Origin: Kribbella kalugense
Lineage (GTDB): Bacteria; Actinomycetota; Actinomycetes; Propionibacteriales; Kribbellaceae
Reading direction: 5' to 3'
Length of the DNA stretch: 64,000 nt
Assembly (NCBI RefSeq): GCF_004365875.1
Contig: NZ_SODF01000001.1
Location: 3,348,001 to 3,412,000 of the forward strand
Numbering within the stretch: the stretch's first letter is position 1; the number at the start of each line of letters is the position of its first letter. Below, in pieces: positions 43,614 through 54,432 of this stretch. The notes beneath the pieces were generated by a model. That model was not told where the DNA came from. It saw only the letters and a program-made list of their open reading frames with translations, and made no database searches. Position numbers and translations under genes: made by a program.

Positions 43614-43973
43614 CCCCACCTGGGTTGTCACCAACGGTTCAGTGCGAGTGCGCGGTTCGGGCCGTTTACCGCGCGTACGGCGTACCTCGTCTTGCACGGA
43701 ACTCTGGAGGTCACGACCGCTGCCGCTCATGCACGGCCATTCGTAACGGGTCGGTCTGAGGTCAGCCGTAGCGGAGGGCGGCGGTGAGGTAGGAGCGGAG
43801 CAGGTCGTACTTCTGCTCGAGGAAGTCCTTCTCCGCCAGGTGCTGCACGCGATCCTCGGAGGCGCTCTGGGTCAGAGCACCGACCCCACGTCCTTGGGTT
43901 GGCGCGAGGCATTGCTGAAAGGTGCACTGGCAGGGCATCCCTTGCGGGCACTTGACGTCGTAGCGTCGTAGTC
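43614..43973. other. Intergenic stretch with a possible minus-strand gene tail
   Basis: About 360 bp. On the minus strand, one frame ending at 43,762 reads RVQHLAEKDFLEQKYDLLR and SYLTAALRYG then stops; it looks like a real C-terminus but no start or family is visible. The rest is the upstream region of the XRE gene, in which TTGACG at 43,952 is a possible promoter element without a well-spaced -10. Confidence 0.35.
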
Positions 43974-45868
<1,895 letters not shown>

Positions 45869-45903
45869 CAACCCAGCCAGAGGGTACGAGCGCCACGGAG
45901 AGA

Positions 45904-46557
45904 TCAAGAACCGGCATCTGTCCTTCTATCGCGGGTGGTTAGCCAGTCGGTGTCGTGTGGGTCAAGGGGTTCGGCGGTGCCGAGGTGGCGTGCGATGTGG
46001 AGTTTGCGGGTCAGCTGCTCGAGCAGCAAGGCAACTCTGATCGCCTCACTTGCGGTCTGACCGATGGTGAAGGGCCCGTGGCCGGGCATCTGGACAGCCC
46101 GTGCCCCGGTCGTTCGCACCGTGTCGACGATTCCGCGGCCAAGGACGTCGCCCCGGCTCGAGACCACAGGACCGACCGGGATCGGGCCGCCGAACTCGTC
46201 CGTGACCGTCGGCAGGTGCGGGATCGGCTCTCCCCGCGCTGCCCACGCCAGCGACAGCGTCGATCGGGTGTTCACGATGCTGCGTACCGCGGGCAGTTCT
46301 CGATACACGACGGCGTGGGCATCTCCCCCGGACGACGGCGCGAACACGCCGTCGAGCACCTTCCCGGACAGGTCCGTGACCACGACCGAATCCGCCAACG
46401 TGCGGTCGATCGGAGCTCCAGGCGGCTTGATCACGATCAGGTCGGCGCCTGGGACGCGGGAGGAAATGACGCCTCCGGTCAGCAGGTGGAGCCGTGCGGC
46501 CGGGAGGTGTTCGCCAGTTCGGCGCAGCTCCTCAACCGCTGCGCCAACGTCGAACAT
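45904..46557 (-). CDS. AraD-like class II aldolase/epimerase paralogue with degenerate metal site
   Basis: A 217-residue protein of the class II aldolase/adducin family, about 40 percent similar by eye to the AraD at 48,091. Shared blocks are [26 protein letters not shown] and HGPFTIGQTA. The two zinc histidines of the H-T-H motif (H103 and H105 in the neighbour) are replaced by N96-T97-R98; the third His (H160) is kept. Catalytic epimerase activity by the normal mechanism is therefore doubtful. ATG 46,557 overlaps the araA stop by one base, so it is translationally coupled. It could be a changed-function enzyme, a regulatory subunit or an early pseudogene. Confidence 0.8.
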   Translation of the reverse strand: MFDVGAAVEELRRTGEHLPAARLHLLTGGVISSRVPGADLIVIKPPGAPIDRTLADSVVVTDLSGKVLDGVFAPSSGGDAHAVVYRELPAVRSIVNTRSTLSLAWAARGEPIPHLPTVTDEFGGPIPVGPVVSSRGDVLGRGIVDTVRTTGARAVQMPGHGPFTIGQTASEAIRVALLLEQLTRKLHIARHLGTAEPLDPHDTDWLTTRDRRTDAGS

Positions 46558-48074
46558 CAGCGGGCGCCGGCTCTGGTGAGGCGGTGGTAGACGTCGTTCC
46601 AGTGGAGTTCGCGCTGGAACTCGCGCACCGTGGTCGAGGCGTCGATGACCGCCAGCTCGACGGAAAGCATGTCGGCGAAGTCTTCGTACACCTCGCGGTC
46701 GAGGGCCGTCGTCAGGACGGTGTGGTGAGGTCCGCCGGCCGTCAGCCAGGACTCGGCGGACGTGGCCAAAGACGGCTCCGGCTCCCACACGGCACAGGCG
46801 ACCGGCAACCGCGGGAGTGCCTCGTCCGGCTCGACGAGGTGTACGACGTTCGCCGTCAACCGGAAGCGGTCACCCAGGTCGGCGATCCCGACGACGACAC
46901 CGGCGCCCGGATCGGCGGTGAAGCGCAATCGGACGGGATCCTCGCGGCCGCCGATCGAGAGCGGATGGATCTCCAGCGACGGGCGGGCCGACGTGAGCGA
47001 CGGACACACCTCGAGCATGTGCGCGCCGAGGATCTTCTCCTCCCCAGGCACCAGGTGATACGTGTAGTCCTCCATGAAAGACGTGCCGCCCGGCAACCCT
47101 TCCGCCATCGCCTTGCTCGCCCGGAGCAGCACCGACGTCTTCCAGTCGCCTTCGCCGCCGAATCCGTACCCGTCAGCCATCAATCGCTGCACGGCCAGAC
47201 CGGGCAGCTGACGGAGCCCGCCGAGATCCTCGAAGTTCGAGGTGAACGCGCCGAACCCACCGTCGGTCAGGAACGAGCGCAGGCCGAGCTCGATCCGGGC
47301 GCCGTACCGCAGGGATTCGTGCCGGTCGCCGCCGGGCAGCAGTTCGGGCGCGACGGTGTACGTGTCGGCGTACTCCTGCACGAGGGGGTCGATCTCGCCG
47401 TCGGGCACACCGTCGACCGCTGCGACGAGCTCGTTGACGCTGTAGGTGTTCACCGATACGCCGAACCGCAACTGCGCCTCGACCTTGTCCCCTTCGGTCA
47501 CGGCGACGTCGCGCATGTTGTCACCGAACCGGGCGAGCTCGAGGGATCGAAGTTCCGCGACGCCGAGCGCGGCGCGGGCCCAGTGCCCGACCCGCTCCTG
47601 GACGTCGGGCGACTCGACATGTCCGGCCACCGTCTTGCGCGGCACCTGCAGCCGGGACTGGATGTAGCCGAACTCCCGGTCGCCGTGGGCGGCCTGGTTG
47701 AGGTTCATGAAGTCCATGTCGATCGTTGCCCACGGCAACGCCACGTTGGCCTGCGTGTGCAGGTGCAGCAGCGGCTTGCGGAGCGCGTCGAGGCCGGCGA
47801 TCCACATCTTCGCCGGCGAGAAGGTGTGCATCCAGGCGATCACGCCGACGCACTCCGGCGTACTGTTCGCCTCGAGCATCTGCCGGTGGATCGCGCCGGC
47901 GTCGAGCAGCACCGGCTTCCAGACGATCTCCACCGGCAGGTTCGCGCCGGCGAGCCGCTTGGCGACCGCCTGGGACTGTTCGGCAACCTGGTCGAGCGTG
48001 CCCGGGCCGTAGAGGCCCTGGCTGCCGGTGAGGAACCAGACCTCTCGAGCAGCCTCGGTGGTGTTCACAGCCAT
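46557..48074 (-). CDS. araA: L-arabinose isomerase
   Basis: A 505-residue protein matching AraA throughout: [68 protein letters not shown] and [10 protein letters not shown] (Mn-binding Glu residues and His), and H-H-T-V-L-T near the end. It converts L-arabinose to L-ribulose in the cytosol. It is 16 bp downstream of araD and one base overlapped with the AraD paralogue, in the order araB-araD-araA-araD2. Confidence 0.96.
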   Translation of the reverse strand: MAVNTTEAAREVWFLTGSQGLYGPGTLDQVAEQSQAVAKRLAGANLPVEIVWKPVLLDAGAIHRQMLEANSTPECVGVIAWMHTFSPAKMWIAGLDALRKPLLHLHTQANVALPWATIDMDFMNLNQAAHGDREFGYIQSRLQVPRKTVAGHVESPDVQERVGHWARAALGVAELRSLELARFGDNMRDVAVTEGDKVEAQLRFGVSVNTYSVNELVAAVDGVPDGEIDPLVQEYADTYTVAPELLPGGDRHESLRYGARIELGLRSFLTDGGFGAFTSNFEDLGGLRQLPGLAVQRLMADGYGFGGEGDWKTSVLLRASKAMAEGLPGGTSFMEDYTYHLVPGEEKILGAHMLEVCPSLTSARPSLEIHPLSIGGREDPVRLRFTADPGAGVVVGIADLGDRFRLTANVVHLVEPDEALPRLPVACAVWEPEPSLATSAESWLTAGGPHHTVLTTALDREVYEDFADMLSVELAVIDASTTVREFQRELHWNDVYHRLTRAGAR

Positions 48075-48090
48075 GTGGTCCTTCCGGCGG

Positions 48091-48768
48091 TCATCGTTGT
48101 CCGTAGACGTTCTGGTAGCGGTCGAAGAGGCGGTCGACGGAGGTCTGCTCGATGGGGATCGGCTCGCCGAGCTGGCGGGCGAGGTGCACGGTGCGGGCGA
48201 CGTCCTCGCACATGACCGCCGCCTTGACCGCGGCCTGGGCGGTCGGCCCGATCGTGAAGACGCCGTGGTTCTGCATCAGCACCGCGGGTGAGCGCGAGCC
48301 GCGGAGCGTCTCGACGATGCCGCGGCCGATCGAGTCGTCCCCGATGATCGCGAAGGGCCCGACCGGGATCGGGCCGCCGAACTCGTCGGCGCACATCGTC
48401 GTGACGCACGGGATCGGCTCGCCTCGTGCGGCCCACGCGACGGCGTACGGCGAATGAGTGTGAACCACACCGCCTACCTGAGGCATCTCCCGGTAGACGT
48501 AGGCCTGCGCCTCGGTGTCGGAGGACGGCGCGTGCTCACCGTCGACGACCCTGCCGTCGAGATCGCAGACGACCATGTTGGCGGGTGTCAGCTCGTCGTA
48601 CTGGACTCCGCTCGGCTTGATCACCATCAAGTCGTGACCGGGCACCCGGGCGGACACGTTGCCCGCCGTCCAGACCACCAGCCCGTACGCCGGAAGATGC
48701 GCGTGCAACTTCGCCACCTCGGATCGCAACCGGGTCAGAGTGTCGGCAACTTCCGCGATCACGCTCAC
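48091..48768 (-). CDS. araD: L-ribulose-5-phosphate 4-epimerase
   Basis: A 225-residue class II aldolase-family epimerase with the complete zinc site: H103 and H105 in [16 protein letters not shown] and H168 in [16 protein letters not shown]-like [21 protein letters not shown] and the P-S-S-D segment bind phosphate. GTG 48,768 overlaps the araB stop as GTGA and follows GGAGG. It converts L-ribulose-5-phosphate to D-xylulose-5-phosphate. Confidence 0.94.
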   Translation of the reverse strand: MSVIAEVADTLTRLRSEVAKLHAHLPAYGLVVWTAGNVSARVPGHDLMVIKPSGVQYDELTPANMVVCDLDGRVVDGEHAPSSDTEAQAYVYREMPQVGGVVHTHSPYAVAWAARGEPIPCVTTMCADEFGGPIPVGPFAIIGDDSIGRGIVETLRGSRSPAVLMQNHGVFTIGPTAQAAVKAAVMCEDVARTVHLARQLGEPIPIEQTSVDRLFDRYQNVYGQR

Positions 48769-50429
48769 CGGACCTCCACCGCAGCACGCCGGATCGACTT
48801 GAGCTTGCGCATCAGCCTGCTGTTCCGCCCGAAGTGCTCGTGCAGCTCGAGGTACAGATCGAACAGCTGGTCGTAGGCCTTGGCCCGCTCCTCGTCGGGG
48901 AGGTGCACGCCGCGCCTCACCTTGCCCATGCTCTTGGCCGCGGTCGGAACATCGGGATAGGCACCGGCCGCGACCGCGGCGTGGATCGCCGACCCGAGCG
49001 CCGGTCCCTGTTCGGAGTCGATGATCGAGAGCGGCAGCCGGGTGACGTCGGCGTAGATCTGCATCAGCAGGGCGTTCTTCGCCAGCCCGCCGGCGATGAT
49101 CAGCTCCTGCACCGGTACGCCGCTGTCGCCGAACGTCTCGGTGATCACCCGCGTCCCGAACGCCGTTGCCTCGAGCAACGCCCGGTAACAGTCCTCGGGC
49201 CGGGTCGCCAGCGTCTCCCCGACGATCAGGCCCGAGAGCTCGTGATCGACGAGCACCGACCGGTTGCCACTGTGCCAGTCCAGCGCGACGAGCCCGTGTT
49301 CGCCCACGGCCTGCCTGGCCGCGAGCCCGGTGAGGTGCTCGTGCAGCGACTCCCCGGCCGCGGCCGCGGCTTCGTGATAGGACGGAGGTACGGCGTTGTC
49401 GACGAACCAGCCGAAGATGTCGCCGACACCGCTCTGGCCCGCCTCGTAACCCCAGCGTCCCGCGATGATGCCGCCGTCGACGACACCGCACATGCCGGGC
49501 ACCTCACGCAGCGCATCCGCGCTCATGACGTGACACGTCGACGTACCCATGATGGCGACCATCTGCCCCGCGTCGACAGCCTGCGCTGCGGGCGCTGTCA
49601 CGTGTGCGTCGACGTTTCCGACGGCGACCGCGATGCCGGCCGGCAGACCCGTCCACTCCGACGCCTCGGCAGTCAACGTGCCCGCCGCAGAACCGAGCTG
49701 ACCGATCGGATGCTCCAGCTTGTCCGCGACGAATGCCCCGAAGCCGGGCGCGAGGCCCTCGAGGAAATCCGCCGACGGGTACCGGCCGTCCTGCAGGATG
49801 CCCTTGTAGCCCGCAGTGCAGGCGTTGCGGACATAGCTTCCGCACAACTGCCACACGATCCAGTCGGCCGCCTCGACCCAGCACTCCATCCGGTCGTAGA
49901 GCGGTCGGTCCTCCTCGAACACCTGCAACGCCTTGGCGAACTCCCACTCCGACGAGATCAGCCCGCCGTACCGCGGCAGCCAGCTCTCGTCCCGCTCACG
50001 CGCGAGCTCGTTAATGCGATCGGCCTGCGGCTGTGCAGCGTGGTGCTTCCACAGCTTCACGTAGGCGTGCGGCCGGTCCGCCAGCCCGTCCACCTCGTTC
50101 AGCGGAGTGCCGTCGGCCAGGCACGGGACCATCGTGCAAGCAGTGAAGTCGGTGGCGATTCCGACCACTCGCGTCGGGTCGATCCCGGCTGCGGCGACGG
50201 CGGCGGGTACGGCGATCCGCAGTACGTCGCGGTAGTCGTCGGGGACTTGCAGCGCCCACTCCGGCGGAAGTCGCCGGCCGGTCGCCGGCAGCTGGTCGTC
50301 GATCACCGCATGCGCGTACTCGTGCACGCCGGCACCGAGCTCGGCCCCGTCGGAGACACGGACGACGACGGCGCGGCCGGACAGCGTGCCGAAGTCGACT
50401 CCGACAACGAACTGTTCGGCAGGGCTCAT
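48765..50429 (-). CDS. araB: L-ribulokinase
   Basis: A 554-residue FGGY kinase: VVGVDFGTLSGRAVVV (ATP/phosphate 1), GIATDFTACTMVPCLADGTPL, K-L-W-K-H-H-A-A-Q (family-specific), AIMGTSTCHVM, and the second signature IIAGGLAKNALLMQIYADV. It phosphorylates L-ribulose. The first gene of the catabolic operon, it has a TTGACA promoter with a LacI operator in its spacer. Confidence 0.95.
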   Translation of the reverse strand: MSPAEQFVVGVDFGTLSGRAVVVRVSDGAELGAGVHEYAHAVIDDQLPATGRRLPPEWALQVPDDYRDVLRIAVPAAVAAAGIDPTRVVGIATDFTACTMVPCLADGTPLNEVDGLADRPHAYVKLWKHHAAQPQADRINELARERDESWLPRYGGLISSEWEFAKALQVFEEDRPLYDRMECWVEAADWIVWQLCGSYVRNACTAGYKGILQDGRYPSADFLEGLAPGFGAFVADKLEHPIGQLGSAAGTLTAEASEWTGLPAGIAVAVGNVDAHVTAPAAQAVDAGQMVAIMGTSTCHVMSADALREVPGMCGVVDGGIIAGRWGYEAGQSGVGDIFGWFVDNAVPPSYHEAAAAAGESLHEHLTGLAARQAVGEHGLVALDWHSGNRSVLVDHELSGLIVGETLATRPEDCYRALLEATAFGTRVITETFGDSGVPVQELIIAGGLAKNALLMQIYADVTRLPLSIIDSEQGPALGSAIHAAVAAGAYPDVPTAAKSMGKVRRGVHLPDEERAKAYDQLFDLYLELHEHFGRNSRLMRKLKSIRRAAVEVR

Positions 50430-50437
50430 GAGACGAA

Positions 50438-50467
50438 ATTGTGAACGCTAACATTCTTTGTTGTCAA
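50438..50467 (-). promoter_or_regulatory. araB promoter with embedded LacI-type operator
   Basis: On the minus strand, -35 TTGACA (50,462-50,467) and -10 CACAAT (50,438-50,443) are 18 bp apart. The operator TGTTAGCGTTCACA (50,440-50,453) fills the spacer and overlaps the -10, an arrangement for direct repression. A second match, TGTTAGCGCTCGCG, lies at 50,496-50,509 across the end of the LacI gene. Confidence 0.75.
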
Positions 50468-50497
50468 GGACGGAAGTCCAGGAACGGATGTTGGATG

Positions 50498-51535
50498 TTA
50501 GCGCTCGCGAACGGCCGGACGGGGCGCGGCCGTGGAGTCCCGGACGACCAACTCGGGACGGATCAGCTGGGTCGACGGATCGGCCTCCCCCGCGAGCGCC
50601 TGCATGGTCAGTTCGACAGCCCGCCGGCCGAGCAGGGAGAACTCCTGATTGACTGTCGTCAGCGCCGGCCAGACGTACGGCGCCTCGGGCACGTTGTCGA
50701 AGCCGACGACGCTGATCTCGCCGGGCACGTCGCGGCCCTTTTCGTGCAAGGCGTACATCAGGCCCATGGCCATTCCGTCGTTGGCCGCGAAGACCGCTGT
50801 CACGTCGGGATCCTCGGCGATCCGCAGACCCGCCTCATAACCGCTCTGCGGCGACCAGTCGCCCGCGAGCTCGGGTCCCGGCAGAACGTGCCGATCCTCG
50901 TGCGCATGTTGCCAGCCCGCGCGCCGTTGGGCGGCTTCCACCCATTCCAGCGGTCCGGTGAGATGGGCGACGTGACGGTGGCCGAGGTCGAGCAGATGCT
51001 CCACCGCCACGCGGGCTCCTGCCTCTTGCTCGATGCCGACCGCCATGGGCTGTCCGTCGCTCACGCCCTGGACGATGATCACCGGGACGGGCACCTCGAG
51101 AGAGCTGACCTGCTCGAGCGCCTGACGGTGGGCGACGGCAACGACGATCGCCTCGACGGCCTCATCCAGCAGGCGATCGACGGCCTCGCGGAGTGACTGC
51201 GCCGAGAAGTCCTCGACCGCGACCAGTGAGACGTCGTACCCCGCCTTGTGGCCGGCGTCCTGCACCGATACAGCGATCATGCTGGGGCCGTGCAGAACCA
51301 GGTGGGCCGAGATCATCCCGATGCGGTGGGACCTGTTCGTCACGAGGAGCCTGGCCGCGTTGTTGCGCCGGTAGCCCAACTCCGCGATCGCCGCGAGCAC
51401 GCGGACACGAGTCTCGTCCCGAACCAGCTCCGATCCGTTCAGCACGCGAGACACGGTCTGGTGCGAGACGCCGGCCGCGGCGGCCACATCCGTCATGCTA
51501 GGAGCTCGTCCCACACTTTCACTCGCTCTCGCCAT
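50498..51535 (-). CDS. LacI family regulator of the arabinose locus
   Basis: A 345-residue repressor. The HTH and hinge are MTDVAAAAGVSHQTVSRVLN, and R-N-N-A-A-R-L-L; the periplasmic-binding-like core follows (HRIGMISAHL, DDGMAMGL-like AANDGMAMGL, VVGFDNVPEAPY). It probably binds arabinose or a related sugar and acts on the TGTTAGCGCTCACA-type sites upstream of araB and the binding-protein gene. ATG 51,535 is placed 6 nt after a -10 element, so the mRNA is probably leaderless. Flanked by transport genes and araBDA on the same strand. Confidence 0.9.
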   Translation of the reverse strand: MARASESVGRAPSMTDVAAAAGVSHQTVSRVLNGSELVRDETRVRVLAAIAELGYRRNNAARLLVTNRSHRIGMISAHLVLHGPSMIAVSVQDAGHKAGYDVSLVAVEDFSAQSLREAVDRLLDEAVEAIVVAVAHRQALEQVSSLEVPVPVIIVQGVSDGQPMAVGIEQEAGARVAVEHLLDLGHRHVAHLTGPLEWVEAAQRRAGWQHAHEDRHVLPGPELAGDWSPQSGYEAGLRIAEDPDVTAVFAANDGMAMGLMYALHEKGRDVPGEISVVGFDNVPEAPYVWPALTTVNQEFSLLGRRAVELTMQALAGEADPSTQLIRPELVVRDSTAAPRPAVRER

Positions 51536-51541
51536 GGGGAA

Positions 51542-51571
51542 ATAGTAGGGATGCTCCGTCTGCACCGTCAG
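51542..51571 (-). promoter_or_regulatory. Promoter for a leaderless LacI transcript
   Basis: Minus-strand -35 CTGACG (51,566-51,571) and -10 TACTAT (51,542-51,547) are 18 bp apart; the -10 ends 6 nt before ATG 51,535. No Shine-Dalgarno is present between them. The -35 overlaps the stop of the permease gene. Confidence 0.55.
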
Positions 51572-52818
51572 CGGGCGGCTCCGGCGCGGCGCTTGTTGTA
51601 GATGTCGAAGGCAACGGCGAGCAGCAGTACCAGGCCCTTCACGACCGACTGGGTCGACTGGTCGACACCCATCAACTGCATACCGTTACTCATCACCGCC
51701 ATGATCAGACCGCCGACCATCGCCCCGACCACGGTGCCGACGCCACCCGCGACGGCCGCGCCGCCGATGAACGCCGCCGCGATCGCGTCGAGTTCGAACA
51801 TGTTCCCGGCAGCAGGCTGGGCGCCGTTGGACCGCGACGAGTAGATGACGCCGGCGATCCCGGCCAGGAATCCCATGTTGACGAAGATCCAGAAGTTGAC
51901 CTTGCGGACCTTCACACCGGACAGCATCGCGGCGGACAGGTTGCCGCCGATGGCGTAGACCTGGCGGCCGAAGACGGTGTTGTTCGTCATCAACCCGTAG
52001 GCGATCACCAGCACGGCCAGGATGATCAGGACGATCGGCAGACCGCGGGCGTGGGCGAGCTGCCAGGCGAAGTACATGACGACCGCGGCGACCACGAGCA
52101 CGCGGGTGACGAACAGGGGGAACGACTCCACCGGCTGCTCGTAGCGGATCCGCGCCAACCGGGTGCGGAACACACTGACCGCGTACCCGGCGACGGCGAT
52201 CGCCGCAATGAGTAGCGTGAACGCGTCGTACCCGTGCCCGCCGAGCAAGCCGTTCAGGAAGCCGCTGGCGACCTTCTGGTATCCGGCCGGGAACGGCGAC
52301 AACGACACGTTGTCCAGCACCCGCAACGTCAGGCCGCGGAACAGCAACATGCCTGCCAGAGTCACGATGAACGCCGGCATACCGACGTACGCGACCCAGA
52401 AGCCGTGCCAGGCGCCGACCGCGATGCCTACCGCCACGGCCGCCACCACGCCGACCCACCACGGCTGCCCGTGCTGGACGACCAGTACGGCGGACACCGC
52501 GCCCGTCAACGCGACGATCGAACCGACCGACAGATCGATATGACCGGCGATGATCAGGATCACCATGCCGATCGCCAGCACCAGGATGTAGGAGTACTGC
52601 AGCACGATGTTGGTGATGTTGCCCGGGCTGAGCAGGACACCCTTGGTCAGGAAGGCGAACAGCGCCACGATCACGACGAACGCGATGTAGATGCCGCTCT
52701 GCCGCAGGTTGCGCATGATCAGGGTGAGCGGATCGCTGCTGCCGACGTGCAGCGCGGCGGCGGAGGCGCTCTCTGCTGATGGCTGTTCCGTCGGTACGGA
52801 AGGTTTGGTGCTGGTCAT
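51568..52818 (-). CDS. Sugar ABC transporter permease (GguB/XylH-like)
   Basis: A 416-residue inner-membrane protein with about ten hydrophobic helices and the ribose/xylose permease signature GHIDLSVGSIVALTGAVSA (D-L-S-V-G-S). The cytoplasmic loop VYAIGGNLSAAMLSGVKV matches the EAA-like region of this family. ATG 52,818 overlaps the ATPase stop as ATGA. It should import an aldopentose, most likely L-arabinose given the neighbours. Confidence 0.92.
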   Translation of the reverse strand: MTSTKPSVPTEQPSAESASAAALHVGSSDPLTLIMRNLRQSGIYIAFVVIVALFAFLTKGVLLSPGNITNIVLQYSYILVLAIGMVILIIAGHIDLSVGSIVALTGAVSAVLVVQHGQPWWVGVVAAVAVGIAVGAWHGFWVAYVGMPAFIVTLAGMLLFRGLTLRVLDNVSLSPFPAGYQKVASGFLNGLLGGHGYDAFTLLIAAIAVAGYAVSVFRTRLARIRYEQPVESFPLFVTRVLVVAAVVMYFAWQLAHARGLPIVLIILAVLVIAYGLMTNNTVFGRQVYAIGGNLSAAMLSGVKVRKVNFWIFVNMGFLAGIAGVIYSSRSNGAQPAAGNMFELDAIAAAFIGGAAVAGGVGTVVGAMVGGLIMAVMSNGMQLMGVDQSTQSVVKGLVLLLAVAFDIYNKRRAGAAR

Positions 52819-54353
52819 CCGGCGAGCTCCTTCTCCTTCGTCATGAGCGCCATCAGGTTCTCCTGGGTTGCCTGGCCCACCGGCAACTCGCCGGTGATCC
52901 GACCGGCCGACAAGGTGTAGATCCGGTCGCACATCCCGAGCAGTTCGGGGAGCTCGGACGAGATGACGATGACCGCCTTCCCCTGTGCCACAAGCCGGTT
53001 GATGATCGTGTAGATCTCGAACTTGGCTCCGACGTCGATACCGCGCGTCGGCTCGTCCAGGATGAGCACTTCCGGATCCGTGAAGAGCCACTTGGACAGC
53101 ACGACCTTCTGCTGGTTGCCGCCGGACAGGGTGCCGACGGTGTCCAGCACGGTGCGCGTCTTGATGTTCATCTCGCGCCGGCCCTGCTCGGCGACCTTGA
53201 TCTCCTCGTTGCCGTTGATCCAGCCGGCCCGGGCCAGCTTGCCGAGCGCGGCGGCGGACACATTGGCACGGACGTCGGCGATCAGGTTCAGGCCGTACCG
53301 CTTGCGATCCTCGGTGGCGTAGGCGATGCCGTTGGAGATCGCTTCGGCCACGGTCCGGGCCCGCACCTCCTTGCCGTGGACGTACAACCGGCCGCTGATG
53401 TTGCGCCCGTACGCGCGGCCGAAGACGCTCATCGCGAGTTCGGTGCGTCCCGCGCCCATCAGTCCGGCAATGCCGACGACCTCGCCGGCCCGCACGGTCA
53501 GCGAAGCGCCGTCGACGACCAAGCGCTGCTGGACCGGATGCCACACCGTCCAATCCTCGATTCGCAGCACTTCCGGCCCCGGCTCGGAGACCCGGTCGGG
53601 ATAGAAGCTGTCGAGGTCGCGGCCGACCATTCCACGGATGATCCGCTCCTGGGTGACCTCCCCCGAGGTCATGTCGAGCGTCTCGACCGTGCGGCCGTCG
53701 CGGATCACCGTGGTGGAGTCGGCGATGGCGGTGATCTCGCTCAGCTTGTGGGAGATCATGATGCAGGTGATCCCGCGGTCCCGCAGCTGCCGGAGCAGGT
53801 TGAGCAGGTGGGCCGAGTCGACGTCGTTGAGCGCCGCCGTCGGCTCGTCGAGAATCAGCAACCGGACATCTTTCGACAAGGCCTTCGCGATCTCGACCAG
53901 CTGCTGCTTGCCGACGCCGAGCTGGATCACCGGCGAGACCGGGTTCTCGTCGAGTCCGACCGACGTCAGCAGCTCGCGCGCCTCGGCGTTGGTCCGGTTC
54001 CAGTCGATCAGCCCGCCACGCCCGCGACGCTCGTTGCCGAGAAAGATGTTCTCCGCGATCGACAGGTACGGCACCAGCGCCAGCTCCTGGTGGATGATGA
54101 CGATTCCGACGGCTTCGCTGTCCCGGATGCCACCGAAGTGGACGGGCTTGCCGTCCAACCTGATCTCGCCGTCGTAATCCCCGGTCGGGTAGACGCCGGA
54201 CAGCACCTTCATCAGCGTCGACTTGCCGGCGCCGTTCTCTCCACAGATCGCGTGGATCTCCCCGCGCCGGACGGCGAGCGAGACGTCCTCGAGAGCCTTG
54301 ACACCGGGGAACCGCTTGGTGATGCCCCGCATCTCGAGCAGGACGTCGTTCAT
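52815..54353 (-). CDS. Sugar ABC transporter ATP-binding protein, duplicated ATPase (GguA/XylG-like)
   Basis: A 512-residue protein with two ABC domains. First domain: Walker A GENGAGKSTLM, LGVGKQQLVEIAKAL (signature, degenerate but typical of the family), Walker B LLILDEPTAAL. Second domain: MGAGRTELAMSVFG (degenerate Walker A, as normal for this class), LSGGNQQKVVLSKWL and VLILDEPTRGID. It energises pentose uptake. It is 80 bp downstream of the binding-protein gene, separated by a strong hairpin. Confidence 0.94.
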   Translation of the reverse strand: MNDVLLEMRGITKRFPGVKALEDVSLAVRRGEIHAICGENGAGKSTLMKVLSGVYPTGDYDGEIRLDGKPVHFGGIRDSEAVGIVIIHQELALVPYLSIAENIFLGNERRGRGGLIDWNRTNAEARELLTSVGLDENPVSPVIQLGVGKQQLVEIAKALSKDVRLLILDEPTAALNDVDSAHLLNLLRQLRDRGITCIMISHKLSEITAIADSTTVIRDGRTVETLDMTSGEVTQERIIRGMVGRDLDSFYPDRVSEPGPEVLRIEDWTVWHPVQQRLVVDGASLTVRAGEVVGIAGLMGAGRTELAMSVFGRAYGRNISGRLYVHGKEVRARTVAEAISNGIAYATEDRKRYGLNLIADVRANVSAAALGKLARAGWINGNEEIKVAEQGRREMNIKTRTVLDTVGTLSGGNQQKVVLSKWLFTDPEVLILDEPTRGIDVGAKFEIYTIINRLVAQGKAVIVISSELPELLGMCDRIYTLSAGRITGELPVGQATQENLMALMTKEKELAG

Positions 54354-54391
54354 ACAGCCTCCTTCGCGATCAGACCGTCCGCCGCGGATCG

Positions 54392-54429
54392 CGGCCGGGC
54401 TCGGCGGAACGTCGCGCCGAGCCCGGCCG
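54392..54429 (-). terminator. Intercistronic hairpin between the binding-protein and ATPase genes
   Basis: A 15-bp GC-rich stem with an 8-nt loop (arms contain CCGGGCTCGGCG and CGCCGAGCCCGG) lies 4 bp after the end of the binding-protein gene. Such structures often act as partial terminators or mRNA stabilisers that raise the binding protein above the membrane components. Confidence 0.65.
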
Positions 54430-54432
54430 TCG

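Noticed and set aside
43952..43973. Promoter TTGACG for the XRE gene at 43,974
   Set aside because: No -10 element at acceptable spacing, so I note it only as a possibility.
46494..48215. 573-codon plus-strand frame opposite araA
   Set aside because: Antisense shadow of the high-GC araA gene; Asp/Arg/His-rich with no domain, while AraA motifs on the minus strand are unambiguous.
48834..50444. 536-codon plus-strand frame opposite araB
   Set aside because: Antisense shadow of the ribulokinase gene.
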